Shown in pieces: positions 25,040-33,251 of a stretch of 64,000 nt of DNA. The DNA comes from JASGIT01 sp047601665 (GTDB lineage Bacteria > Pseudomonadota > Gammaproteobacteria > Burkholderiales > Burkholderiaceae_C). The stretch spans positions 1,612,001-1,676,000 of the forward strand of contig JASGIT010000001.1 of the NCBI GenBank assembly GCA_047601665.1, read 5' to 3'. The notes beneath the pieces were generated by a model. It was not told where the DNA came from and searched no databases. It saw nothing but the letters and a program-made list of their open reading frames with translations. The position numbers and the translations under genes were made by a program. Positions within the stretch are counted from its first letter, which is position 1, and each line of letters begins with the position of its first letter.

Positions 25040-26668
25040 TCAGGGTTGGTCAGTTGTGATCCATTGTGCGGCTTTCTCGGCCATCATCAGCGTGGGCGAG
25101 TTGGTGTTGCCGCTGGTGATGGTGGGCATGGCCCCGGCGTCCACCACGCGCAGGCCCGCAATGCCGCGCACGCGCAGGCGGCTGTCGAGCACGGCGCCGG
25201 GGTCGTCGGCGCGGCCCATCCTGGTGGTGCCCACGGGGTGGAAGATGGTGGTGGCGATGTCGCCCGCCAGCCGCGCAAGCTCCTCGTCGGTCTGGAACTG
25301 CACGCCGGGCTTCCATTCCTCGGGCCGGTACTTGGACAGCGCGGGCTGGGCCACGATGTGGCGGGTGACGCGCAGGCTGTCCGCCGCCACCTGCCGGTCT
25401 TCGTCGGTGCTCAGGTAGTTGGGCGCGATGGCGGGGGCGTCTTCAAACCGGGGGCTGCGGATGTGGACGGTGCCGCGGCTGGTGGGGTTGAGGTTGCACA
25501 CGCTGGCGGTGAACGCCGGAAAGCCGTGCAGCGGCTCGCCGAAGGCGTCGAGCGACAGGGGCTGCACGTGGTATTCAAGGTTGGGATAGGGTAGATCGGG
25601 CCGCGAGCGGGTGAAGGCGCCCAGCTGCGACGGGGCCATGCTCATGGGGCCGCTGCGGGTGAGGGCGTATTCGAGGCCGATGCGCGCTTTGCCGATGAGG
25701 GAGTTGGCCAGCGTGTTGAGCGTGGTCACGCCCTGCACCTTGAACACGGCGCGGATCTGCAGGTGGTCTTGCAGGTTCCCGCCCACGCCGGGCAGGTCCT
25801 GCACCACCTCGATGCCGTGCTGGCGCAGCAGCGCCGCCGGCCCCAGGCCGGAGAGTTGCAGCAGTTGCGGCGAGTTGACCGCGCCCGCGCAGACCAGCAC
25901 CTCGCGCGCGGCCTGCACGGTGGCCATTTCGCTGCCCGTCCACACCTGCGCGCCGGTGCAGCGGCGCGTACCGTCGGGTTCGGTGGCGAAGAGCAGGCGC
26001 GTGGCCTGGGCGGAGGTCCACATTTCAAAGTTGGGGCGGTCGTAGCAGGTGGGGCGCAGGAAGGCCTTGGCCGTGTTCCAGCGCCAGCCGGCCTTCTGGT
26101 TGACCTCGAAGTAGCCCACGCCCTCGTTCGTGCCCTGGTTGAAGTCGCTGGTGGCCGGTATGCCCGCCTGCTGCGCGGCCTGGGCGAAGGCGTCGAGCAC
26201 GTCCCAGCGCAGGCGCTGCTTTTCCACGCGCCACTCGCCGCCCGCGCCGTGCAGGGCGTTGGCGCCCGCGTGGTGGTCTTCGTGCTGCTTGAAGTAGGGC
26301 AGGGCGTTGTCCCAGCGCCAGGCGTCGTCGCCGGTCAGTTCGGCCCACTGGTCGTAGTCGCGCGCCTGGCCGCGCATGTAGATCATGCCGTTGATGCTGC
26401 TGCAGCCGCCCAGCGTCTTGCCGCGCGGGTAGCGCAGGCTGCGGCCGTTCAGGCCGGGGTCGGGCTCGGTGTGGTAGAGCCAGTCGGTGCGCGGGTTGCC
26501 GATGCAGTACAGGTAGCCGACGGGGATGTGGATCCAGTGGTAGTCGTCCTTGCGGCCCGCTTCGATCAGCAGCACGCGCTGGCGCGGATCGGCGCTCAGG
26601 CGGTTGGCCAGCAGCGCGCCCGCGGTGCCGCCGCCGATGATGACGTAGTCGAAGCTGGTGTCGCTCAT
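25040..26668 (-). CDS. GMC-family FAD oxidoreductase (choline dehydrogenase-like)
   Basis: 542 residues from the ATG at 26668, preceded by AAGGAGC; a longer frame to 26788 would run through a dispersed repeat and is rejected. FAD-binding motif DYVIIGGGTAGALLANRLS is at residues about 7-25; GMC signature 1 is YPRGKTLGGCSSINGMIYMR; signature 2 is GAVNSPQLLQLSGLG; the catalytic His is in IFHPVGTTRMG; the Asn is in TSGNTNSPT. Family members oxidise alcohols such as choline, polyethylene glycol or sugars. No betaine-pathway gene is adjacent, so the substrate is unknown. Confidence 0.9.
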   Translation of the reverse strand: MSDTSFDYVIIGGGTAGALLANRLSADPRQRVLLIEAGRKDDYHWIHIPVGYLYCIGNPRTDWLYHTEPDPGLNGRSLRYPRGKTLGGCSSINGMIYMRGQARDYDQWAELTGDDAWRWDNALPYFKQHEDHHAGANALHGAGGEWRVEKQRLRWDVLDAFAQAAQQAGIPATSDFNQGTNEGVGYFEVNQKAGWRWNTAKAFLRPTCYDRPNFEMWTSAQATRLLFATEPDGTRRCTGAQVWTGSEMATVQAAREVLVCAGAVNSPQLLQLSGLGPAALLRQHGIEVVQDLPGVGGNLQDHLQIRAVFKVQGVTTLNTLANSLIGKARIGLEYALTRSGPMSMAPSQLGAFTRSRPDLPYPNLEYHVQPLSLDAFGEPLHGFPAFTASVCNLNPTSRGTVHIRSPRFEDAPAIAPNYLSTDEDRQVAADSLRVTRHIVAQPALSKYRPEEWKPGVQFQTDEELARLAGDIATTIFHPVGTTRMGRADDPGAVLDSRLRVRGIAGLRVVDAGAMPTITSGNTNSPTLMMAEKAAQWITTDQP

Positions 26669-26685
26669 GGGCTTTTTGCTCCTTG

Positions 26686-26733
26686 TTTGATAGCTGCTGG
26701 CGCTTGGTGTGGCTGGGCTGGAGGCCAATTTGA
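26686..26733 (-). repeat. Dispersed palindromic repeat, copy c
   Basis: Inverted relative to copy b: TTTGATAGCTGCTGGCGCTT, a short spacer, then GGGCTGGAGGCCAATTT. It lies 18 bp upstream of the GMC oxidoreductase start codon, within its 5' leader. Confidence 0.8.
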
Positions 26734-26814
26734 GCATGAATTCCATTCCCGGTGCCGGCAGGCATGTCGCCAGCGCGCTATCCTGCATCCTTTTTTGCCG
26801 CCGCTCTGCATGAC

Positions 26815-27051
26815 CCTAGAAACGGCAGTTGACCGCTTGCCATCTTCATCAGAACCGCATGAATACTGACTTTCGCTGCTTCGTTGACGTTCACCTGCGT
26901 GGTGAACAGCGCTACGCACCCGCCAGCACCGCGCTCGGCGCGCCATGCGGCGTTGCAAATCCTCGCAATAGCCAAGCTATTGCTGCGGTTTGCGCCTTGC
27001 CTGGCGCGCTGATCACGGCACTGGCGGGCGCGTCCAACTGCCGTTTCTAGG
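26815..27051. mobile_element. MITE-like 237-bp non-autonomous element with 5-bp target duplication
   Basis: Perfect 17-bp terminal inverted repeats: CCTAGAAACGGCAGTTG at 26815-26831 and its complement at 27035-27051. The element is flanked by direct repeats ATGAC (26810-26814 and 27052-27056). The interior has no convincing coding frame. It contains nested inverted sequences around CAATAGC / GCTATTG (26968-26984 region) and CGCGCCA / TGGCGCG further out, so it can fold back. These are hallmarks of a MITE mobilised in trans. The right target copy is the first five bases of the next gene. I cannot assign it to an IS family. Confidence 0.8.
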
Positions 27052-28173
27052 ATGACCGATTTGCCGCCCCAGCTTCACCGCACCGAAGGCCCCCACGGGC
27101 CGTGCGCCGTGCTGCAAGGCCGCTGGGGCGCGGCGGAGTTGGGGACGAGGGCGCAGTGGCGGGCGCTGGGCCCGCAATTGGCGCAGGCCGGGCCCGGCTG
27201 GGCCTGGGATTTGAGCGGCCTGCAGTGGCTGGACCACGTGGGCGCGCAGCTGCTGTGGAACCACTGGGGCCGCGCCTGGCCCGCGCAGGTGCAGGCCAGC
27301 GACGCGCAGCGCGCCATGATCGAGCGCGTGGCGCGGTTCAGCGCCGTGCCCGCGCCGCCGCCCGAGCGCGCCGGGCTGCTGGGCCAGGTCAATTACCTGG
27401 GCATGTTGGTGGGCCGGGCCTGCGCGCATGGGGTGAGCTTTGTGCGGCTGATCGGCCAGTTGGCGCTGGACTTGCTGCGCCTGCTGCGCGCGCCGCAGCG
27501 CGGCCCGTGGCGCGACGTGTCGGGCCACCTGTACCGCATGGGGGCCACGGCGCTGCCCATCACGGCGCTGGTGGGGTTTTTGATCGGCGTGGTGCTGGCC
27601 TACCTGATGGCGCTGCAGCTGCGCCAGTTCGGGGCCGAATCGTTCATCGTCAACATCCTGGGCATCTCGCTCATCCGCGAACTGGGGCCGATGCTGGGGG
27701 CCATTCTGGTGGCGGGGCGCTCGGGCTCGGCCATCACCGCGCAGATCGGCGTGATGCGCGTGACCGAGGAGCTCGACGCCATGCGTGTGATGGGCATCGC
27801 GCACGGCTTCCGGCTGGTGCTGCCGCGCGCGCTGGCGCTGGCCATCGCCATGCCGCTGATCAGCGTGTGGACCTCGATGGCCGCGCTCATGGGCGGCATG
27901 TTGGCGGCGGACCTGAGCATGGGCATCACGCCCGCGTACTTCCTGCAGGCGCTGCCCGCGGCGGTGAAGGCGGCCAACCTGACGCTGGCGGTGGGCAAGT
28001 CGGTGGTGTTCGGCGTGTTCATCGCGCTCATCGGCTGCCACTGGGGGCTGGCCGTCAAGCCCAACACGCAAAGCCTGGGCGAGGGGACGACGGCTTCGGT
28101 GGTCTCGGCCATCACCATGGTCATCATCGTGGATGCGCTGTTCGCCATCGCGTTCCGGAGCGTGGGCATATGA
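27052..28173 (+). CDS. MlaE-family ABC permease with fused STAS-like domain
   Basis: 373 residues. Residues about 1-95 look like a STAS fold (MlaB role): VLQGRWGAAELGTRAQW then WDLSGLQWLDHVGAQLLW. Residues 115-373 are the MlaE permease, with LIGVVLAYLMALQLRQFGAE, ISLIRELGPMLGAILVAGRS, GSAITAQIGVMRVTEELDAM and four to five helices. It forms the membrane part of a phospholipid transporter with the ATPase and MCE protein encoded next. The start codon is also the right-hand target duplication of the inserted element, so the native upstream region is displaced by 237 bp and only TAGG precedes the ATG. Confidence 0.9.
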   Translation: MTDLPPQLHRTEGPHGPCAVLQGRWGAAELGTRAQWRALGPQLAQAGPGWAWDLSGLQWLDHVGAQLLWNHWGRAWPAQVQASDAQRAMIERVARFSAVPAPPPERAGLLGQVNYLGMLVGRACAHGVSFVRLIGQLALDLLRLLRAPQRGPWRDVSGHLYRMGATALPITALVGFLIGVVLAYLMALQLRQFGAESFIVNILGISLIRELGPMLGAILVAGRSGSAITAQIGVMRVTEELDAMRVMGIAHGFRLVLPRALALAIAMPLISVWTSMAALMGGMLAADLSMGITPAYFLQALPAAVKAANLTLAVGKSVVFGVFIALIGCHWGLAVKPNTQSLGEGTTASVVSAITMVIIVDALFAIAFRSVGI

Positions 28174-28979
28174 CGGCGGCGGCGGAGCCCATCGTGCAGA
28201 TCCAGGGCCTGTGGTCGGTCTTCGGCCAGGGGGCCGATGCGTTCGCCGTGCACCAGAACCTCGACCTGACGGTGCTGCGCGGCGAGGTGCTGTCGCTGGT
28301 GGGCGGCTCGGGCACGGGCAAGTCGGTGCTGCTGCGGCAGATGCTGGGGCTGGAGCGCCCGGCGCGCGGCACGGTCACCGTGCAGGGGCGGCCCGCCGCG
28401 CAGGTCAGCGGCGAGGGCGCCTCGGCCCGCGTGGGCATGTTGTTCCAGCAGGGGGCGCTGTTCTCGGCCTTCAGCGTGCTCGACAACATCGCCTTCGCGC
28501 TGCGCGAGCAGGGCACGCTGCCCGCGGACTTGGTGCGCGACGCCGCCATGGTCAAGCTGCAGATGGTGGGCCTCAAGCCCGAGCACGCGGCGCGGATGCC
28601 CGCCGACCTGTCCGGCGGCATGGTCAAGCGCGTGGCGCTGGCGCGGGCGCTCATCATGGACCCGCCGCTGCTGCTGCTCGACGAGCCCACGGCGGGCCTG
28701 GACCCGCACAGTTCCGACGATTTCTGCGCCCTGCTGCGCGAGCTGCATTCCGCGCTGGGGCTCACGGTGGTCATGGTCACGCACGACCTGGACTCGCTGT
28801 TTGCCCTGTCCACCCGCGTGGCCGTGCTGGCCGACAAGCGCGTCATCGTCAGCGGCGCGCCGCGCGAGGTGGCGCGCTACCCGCACCCGTTCATCCAACA
28901 GTTCTTTCAGGGCGAGCGCGGCCAACGTGCCATGGCGCCCATGCAAGGCGGCGCACCGCTGCCGCCGGAGGTTTCCTAG
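28170..28979 (+). CDS. MlaF-family ABC transporter ATPase
   Basis: 269 residues with the Walker A motif GGSGTGKS (45-52), Q-loop LFQQGALFSAFSV, signature LSGGMVKRVALARAL (about 146-160), Walker B LLLLDEPTAGLDP and switch His in VMVTHDLDSLF. MVKR in place of the common QQQR is the mark of Mla-type ATPases. It powers the permease encoded upstream; the start overlaps the permease stop (ATGA). Confidence 0.93.
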   Translation: MTAAAEPIVQIQGLWSVFGQGADAFAVHQNLDLTVLRGEVLSLVGGSGTGKSVLLRQMLGLERPARGTVTVQGRPAAQVSGEGASARVGMLFQQGALFSAFSVLDNIAFALREQGTLPADLVRDAAMVKLQMVGLKPEHAARMPADLSGGMVKRVALARALIMDPPLLLLDEPTAGLDPHSSDDFCALLRELHSALGLTVVMVTHDLDSLFALSTRVAVLADKRVIVSGAPREVARYPHPFIQQFFQGERGQRAMAPMQGGAPLPPEVS

Positions 28980-29918
28980 ATGGAAAACAAGTCGCACGCC
29001 CTGGCCGCGGGCATTTTCGTCATCGCCGTCACCGCGCTGCTGGTGGCGCTGGGGCTGTTCCTCACCCGCGACCGCACCCACTACAACCGCTACGAACTCT
29101 CCAGCAAAGAGAGCGTGAGCGGCTTGCAGCCGCAAGCCGCCGTGCGCTACAAGGGCGTATCGGTGGGCAAGGTGACGGACATCGGCTTCGACACCGTGGT
29201 GCCCGGCAACGTGCTCATTCGCATCGCCGTCAACACCGAGGCGCCCATCACCCCCGCCACCTTCGCCACGCTGGGCTACCAGGGCGTCACCGGCCTGGCC
29301 CACATCCTGCTGGACGACTCCCCCACGCCCCTGCCCGCGTCGCCGTCCGGCCCCGACGGCCTGCCGCGCCTGCCGCTCAAGACCTCGCCCGTGGCCCAGC
29401 TGGCCGAGCAGGGGCCGCTCATCCTGGCCCAGGTGCAGCAAGCCACCGAGCGCGTCAACCGCGTGCTGAGCGACGACAACCAGAAACTGTTCGCCACCGC
29501 GCTCGCCCAGATCGGCAACGCCGCGGGCCAATTGCAGCAACTGGGCCAGCAGCTGCAACCCACCGTCGCCGCCCTGCCCGGCACCATGCAGGCATTGCAG
29601 AAAGCGGGCAACAGCGCCTCCGCCGCCGCCCAGCAGGTCGGCCAGACCGCCCAGCGCCTGAATGCGCCCGGCGGCGCCATCGAGCAGATCACCCAGGGCA
29701 CGCAGGCCCTGTCGCGCGCCGCCGACAACCTGGGCGGCAACACCCTGCCGCGCATGAACGACGCCGCCGACGACGTGGCCCGCGCCGCCCGCCAAATGAG
29801 CCGCGTCGCGGGCCGCGTGGGCGACAACCCGCAATCCCTCATCTACGGCACCGGCACACCGCTGCCGGGGCCGGGGGAGCCTGGTTTCACCGCGCCCGTG
29901 ACCGTGCCCGCACCTTGA
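28980..29918 (+). CDS. MlaD-type MCE domain protein
   Basis: 312 residues. An N-terminal helix (HALAAGIFVIAVTALLVALG) anchors it in the inner membrane. The MCE domain is at about 38-115 (YNRYELSSKESVSGLQPQAA, VRYKGVSVGKVTDIGF). A long helical Ala/Gln-rich region follows (about 140-280: QQATERVNRVLSD, GQLQQLGQQLQPTVAALPG), and the tail is Pro-rich. MCE hexamers form lipid channels across the periplasm; the long helices suggest a tube reaching further than MlaD. It starts immediately after the ATPase stop. Confidence 0.9.
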   Translation: MENKSHALAAGIFVIAVTALLVALGLFLTRDRTHYNRYELSSKESVSGLQPQAAVRYKGVSVGKVTDIGFDTVVPGNVLIRIAVNTEAPITPATFATLGYQGVTGLAHILLDDSPTPLPASPSGPDGLPRLPLKTSPVAQLAEQGPLILAQVQQATERVNRVLSDDNQKLFATALAQIGNAAGQLQQLGQQLQPTVAALPGTMQALQKAGNSASAAAQQVGQTAQRLNAPGGAIEQITQGTQALSRAADNLGGNTLPRMNDAADDVARAARQMSRVAGRVGDNPQSLIYGTGTPLPGPGEPGFTAPVTVPAP

Positions 29919-29928
29919 AAGCACCGCC

Positions 29929-30609
29929 ATGAAAACTATCAAATTCATAGCTGCCAGCGCTCGTCCCATAAGCGCTACAGTCGTTTTTGGCTTGATATTC
30001 GCCTTGGCGGCCTGCTCCGCGCTGCCCCAGCCGCCCGCCCGCGCCACGACGTACGACTTCGGCCCCGGCCCCCTGCAGGCCACGGCCGCCGCCAGCGCCG
30101 ACGCGGGCGCGCTGCCCCCGCTCTCCCTGGCCGACGTGGAAGCCCAGGGCCAGGGCGCCGACACCAGCACCGCGCTCAACTACCGCCTGGCCTACGCCGA
30201 CGCGCAGCAGCTGCGCCCCTACGTGCAGGCCCGCTGGAGCCAGCCTCCGGCGGCCCTCATCCAGCAGCGCCTGCGCGAAACCCTGGGCCAGCGCCGCGCC
30301 ATCCTCAGCGCGGGCGACCAGCCCACCATCGCCAAAAACGCCCCCCAGCGCCCCGCCGTGCTGCGCGTGACGGTGGAGGAATTCAGCCAGGTCTTTCAGG
30401 GCCCCGCGCAAAGCACCGGCCTGCTGCGCCTGCGCGCCACCGTGGCCGACGGCGTGCCGGCGGGCGAAGTGCTGGTGGCCCAGCGCGTGTTCACCGTGCA
30501 GCGCCCCGCGCCCACGGCGGACGCGGCGGGCGGCGCGCGCGCCCTGGCGGCGGCGACCGATCAGGCCGCGCAAGAGATCGAAGGGTGGCTGGAGACGCTG
30601 AAGCGCTGA
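29929..30609 (+). CDS. ABC-transport auxiliary lipoprotein (PqiC-like)
   Basis: A 226-residue lipoprotein. The signal peptide MKTIKFIAASARPISATVVF continues to the lipobox LAAC (Cys about 30). The mature part contains TTYDFGPGPL, LNYRLAYADAQQLRPYVQAR, a Trp-rich site and the family C-terminus VLVAQRVFTVQRPAP. PqiC-type lipoproteins are outer-membrane partners of MCE systems, consistent with last position in this operon. The first 20 codons coincide with a dispersed repeat (copy d), so part of the signal peptide is repeat-derived. Confidence 0.85.
   Translation: MKTIKFIAASARPISATVVFGLIFALAACSALPQPPARATTYDFGPGPLQATAAASADAGALPPLSLADVEAQGQGADTSTALNYRLAYADAQQLRPYVQARWSQPPAALIQQRLRETLGQRRAILSAGDQPTIAKNAPQRPAVLRVTVEEFSQVFQGPAQSTGLLRLRATVADGVPAGEVLVAQRVFTVQRPAPTADAAGGARALAAATDQAAQEIEGWLETLKR
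29935..29995 (-). repeat. Dispersed palindromic repeat, copy d (inside a coding region)
   Basis: Contains ATAGCTGCCAGCGCT (29947-29961), spacer CGTCCCATA, then AGCGCTACAG and TTTTTGG, the complement of the family consensus. It lies entirely within the signal-peptide codons of the lipoprotein gene. Confidence 0.75.
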
Positions 30610-30640
30610 GAGCGTAAACACGCTCTGAGGCAGGGGCGCG

Positions 30641-31621
30641 TCAGACGCCCGCCGCGTGCGCCTGCTCGTCCGCGTGGTAGCTCGACCGCACCATCGCCCC
30701 CACGGCGGCGTGGGTGAAGCCCATCTTGTACGCCTCGGCCTCGAACATCTTGAACGTGTCCGGGTGCACGTAGCGGCGCACCGGCAGGTGGCTGTTGCTG
30801 GGCGACAGGTACTGGCCGATGGTCAGCATGTCGATGTCATGCGCGCGCATGTCGCGCATCACCTGCAGGATTTCTTCGTCCGTCTCGCCCAGCCCCACCA
30901 TCAGGCCGCTCTTGGTCGGCACCTTGGGGTGCAGGGCCTTGAATTTCTTGAGCAGGTTCAGGCTGAACTGGTAGTCCGAGCCGGGGCGCGCTTCCTTGTA
31001 CAGGCGCGGAATGGTCTCCAGGTTGTGGTTCATCACGTCCGGCGGCGCGGCTTTCAGAATCTCCAGCGCGCGGTCGTCGCGGCCCCGGAAGTCGGGCACC
31101 AGGATTTCGATCTGCGTCATGGGCGACAGTTCGCGGATGTTCCTGATGCACTCCACGAAGTGGCCCGAGCCGCCGTCGCGCAGGTCGTCGCGGTCCACGC
31201 TGGTGATGACCACGTACTTCAGCCGCAACTGCGCGATGGTGCGCGCCAGGTTCAGCGGCTCGTCCTGGTCCAGCGGGTCGGGCCGGCCGTGGCCCACGTC
31301 GCAGAACGGGCAGCGGCGCGTGCACTTGTCGCCCATGATCATGAACGTGGCCGTGCCCTTGCCGAAGCACTCGCCGATGTTGGGGCACGAAGCCTCCTCG
31401 CACACCGTGTGCAGCTTGTTGGCGCGCAGCACGTCCTTGATCTCGTAGAACCGCGTGGTGGGCGAGCCCGCCTTCACGCGGATCCACTCGGGCTTCTTCA
31501 GCACCTCGGCCTGCTCGACCTTGATCGGAATGCGCGACAGCTTGGCCGCGGCCTTCTGCTTGGCCAGCGGGTTGTAGGCTTCGGTGGATTGCGCTTCGCG
31601 CACGACGTCGGTGGTGCTCAT
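30641..31621 (-). CDS. lipA: Lipoyl synthase
   Basis: A 326-residue radical SAM enzyme inserting sulfur into octanoyl groups. The auxiliary cluster motif is CEEASCPNIGEC, the radical SAM motif is CTRRCPFC, and RSSYHADEQ near the C-terminus supplies the Ser ligand. All cluster ligands are present. It sits 18 bp after lipB and DUF493 in the same direction, so the lipoate pathway is one operon in the order DUF493-lipB-lipA. Confidence 0.97.
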   Translation of the reverse strand: MSTTDVVREAQSTEAYNPLAKQKAAAKLSRIPIKVEQAEVLKKPEWIRVKAGSPTTRFYEIKDVLRANKLHTVCEEASCPNIGECFGKGTATFMIMGDKCTRRCPFCDVGHGRPDPLDQDEPLNLARTIAQLRLKYVVITSVDRDDLRDGGSGHFVECIRNIRELSPMTQIEILVPDFRGRDDRALEILKAAPPDVMNHNLETIPRLYKEARPGSDYQFSLNLLKKFKALHPKVPTKSGLMVGLGETDEEILQVMRDMRAHDIDMLTIGQYLSPSNSHLPVRRYVHPDTFKMFEAEAYKMGFTHAAVGAMVRSSYHADEQAHAAGV

Positions 31622-31639
31622 TGCTTGTAGTCTCTTTTT

Positions 31640-32314
31640 TCAGAGCCGGGCCGTGAGCTGCTTGGTGAGCCGCTGCGCCGCCTCGTCCCAGGTGGTGTGA
31701 ACGCCGATTGTAGAAAGATCAACCGTCTGCAACCCAGCATATCCGCAAGGGTTGATGCGCGTGAAAGGTTCCAAATCCATCGCCACGTTCAACGCCAATC
31801 CGTGGTAGGTGCAATGGCGGCTGACCTTGATGCCCAGCGCCGCGATCTTGCCCAGGCCCGTGAAGTCGGGCGTGGCGCCTGCCCCGTGCTGCGGGCGCTG
31901 CGGCAGCACGGCGTGGCTGCCGGGGTCTTCGAGGCGCACGTAGATGCCCGGCGCGCCCGCCACGCGGTGGCCCGTCACCCCGTAGGCGGCCAGCGTGCGG
32001 ATGACGGCTTCCTCCAGCCGGTACACGTATTCCTTCACGAAGTAGCCGCGCCGACGCAGGTCGAGCAGCGGGTACGCCACCACCTGCCCCGGGCCGTGGA
32101 AGGTCACCTGCCCGCCCCGGTTCGTCGCCACCACGGGAATCGCGCCAGGGTTCAGTACATGATCGCTTTTGCCTGCCAGCCCTTGCGTATAGTGCGGAAG
32201 ATGCTCGCAAATCCATAGCGCATCAGGCGCATCGTCGCCGCGCTGGGCGGTGTAGTCCTGCATGGCCTGCACCGTGGCGCGGTAGTCCGTGCGGCCCAGG
32301 ATGCGCGCATCCAT
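31640..32314 (-). CDS. lipB: Octanoyltransferase LipB
   Basis: 224 residues from the ATG at 32314, which shares one base with the upstream stop (TGATG). Motifs are RGGQVTFHGPGQVVAYPLLD, GKIAALGIKVSRHCTYHGLA with the catalytic Lys, and INPCGYAGL with the catalytic Cys. It transfers octanoate from acyl carrier protein to the lipoyl domains that LipA then modifies. Length and motifs are normal for the family. Confidence 0.96.
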   Translation of the reverse strand: MDARILGRTDYRATVQAMQDYTAQRGDDAPDALWICEHLPHYTQGLAGKSDHVLNPGAIPVVATNRGGQVTFHGPGQVVAYPLLDLRRRGYFVKEYVYRLEEAVIRTLAAYGVTGHRVAGAPGIYVRLEDPGSHAVLPQRPQHGAGATPDFTGLGKIAALGIKVSRHCTYHGLALNVAMDLEPFTRINPCGYAGLQTVDLSTIGVHTTWDEAAQRLTKQLTARL

Positions 32315-32616
32315 CACAGCACGATCTTCACCATCGGGTGCGAGGTCAGCGCGCGGTACAGGTCGTCCAGCTGCTCGCGGCTCGTGGCCGTCACGGTCAC
32401 GGTCACGCCCAGGTACTTGCCGCCGCTGCTCGGGCGCAGTTCCACGGTGCTGGCGTCGAACGTCGGGTCGAAGCGCTCCACCACTTCGGTCACGGCATGG
32501 ACGAAGCCCTCGGCCTTCAGCCCCATCACCTTGATGGGGAACTGCGAGGGGTACTCGATCAGCGAATCCTTGCGCGGGTCGGCGTCTGGGGTGGTGGTCA
32601 TGTGGCGTTCTTCCAA
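32314..32616 (-). CDS. DUF493-family protein (YbeD-like)
   Basis: A 100-residue protein with the sequence IEYPSQFPIKVMGLKAEGFV, then VTEVVERFDPTFDASTVELR, an ACT-like fold of the DUF493/YbeD family. It is regularly found next to lipB; E. coli has ybeD-lipB-lipA in the same order. It may have a regulatory role in lipoate metabolism; this is family knowledge, not shown here. The ribosome site GGAAGAA precedes the ATG. Confidence 0.93.
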   Translation of the reverse strand: MEERHMTTTPDADPRKDSLIEYPSQFPIKVMGLKAEGFVHAVTEVVERFDPTFDASTVELRPSSGGKYLGVTVTVTATSREQLDDLYRALTSHPMVKIVL

Positions 32617-32679
32617 CTGTCAAACCCCGAGCGTAGCGCACTGTTTTGTCTCTGGCGCGACTGGACGTGCGAGGTCATT

Positions 32680-32708
32680 TTCGAATGACACGGGTTCTTA
32701 CCTATAAT
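32680..32708 (+). promoter_or_regulatory. Probable promoter of the ATP synthase operon
   Basis: Perfect -10 TATAAT at 32703-32708, 47 bp before the atpI start. The -35 region (TTCGAA at 32680-32685, 17-bp spacer) matches poorly. Confidence 0.6.
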
Positions 32709-32754
32709 CAGGAGCTTTTTGGAAATTTGGGTCGCGAACCGCTGGGTGCAAACC

Positions 32755-33231
32755 ATGAGAACAAATGCCCCGCAAGTGACCGAAACTGAGGCCGAAGAAC
32801 CTGACTTCAAGCCCCTGACCGCCGAAGAGGCGGCACAGTGGCGCCGCCGCAACCCGCCGCTCTCGGTGTGGCGCGTGGTGGCAGGGCAGGCACTGGTGGG
32901 GGCGGTGGTGGCCATGCTGGCCTGGCTGTTCACTTCCAAGTCTTCCGTGGCCTGGTCTGCCGGATACGGCGCGCTTGCGGTCGTATTGCCCGCCGCCTTG
33001 TTCGCGCGCGGCCTGGCGCGCCAGAAAGCGTCTGCGAATGCGGGCGCGGCCTTGGTGGGGTTCTTTGTCTGGGAGTTCGCCAAGCTCGTGTTGACGGCGG
33101 CCATGCTGGCGCTGGCCCCGCGGGTGGTCAAGGATGTGAGCTGGCTGGCGCTGCTGGTCGGCATGGTGGTAGTCATGAAAACCTACTGGGTCGCCCTGCT
33201 GGTGCGGCCCGGTGGCCGTAAACAGAATTGA
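32755..33231 (+). CDS. atpI: ATP synthase subunit I
   Basis: 158 residues from the ATG at 32755; a TTG at 32719 overlapping the promoter is not preferred. The N-terminus is acidic, followed by four helices (VVAGQALVGAVVAMLAWLF, AGYGALAVVLPAALFARGLA, GFFVWEFAKLVLTAAMLALA, LVGMVVVMKTYWVALLV). AtpI helps assemble the c-ring and is weakly conserved; the position as first atp gene supports the name. The stop is 20 bp before atpB. Confidence 0.88.
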   Translation: MRTNAPQVTETEAEEPDFKPLTAEEAAQWRRRNPPLSVWRVVAGQALVGAVVAMLAWLFTSKSSVAWSAGYGALAVVLPAALFARGLARQKASANAGAALVGFFVWEFAKLVLTAAMLALAPRVVKDVSWLALLVGMVVVMKTYWVALLVRPGGRKQN

Positions 33232-33251
33232 TATTTGAAGAGAGTTGACTG

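Noticed and set aside
26669..26788. N-terminal extension of the GMC oxidoreductase
   Set aside because: Encoded by repeat copy c; the FAD motif and a Shine-Dalgarno sequence support the start at 26668.
26829..27050. 73-codon open frame within the MITE-like element
   Set aside because: No resemblance to a transposase; the element looks non-autonomous and the frame is short.
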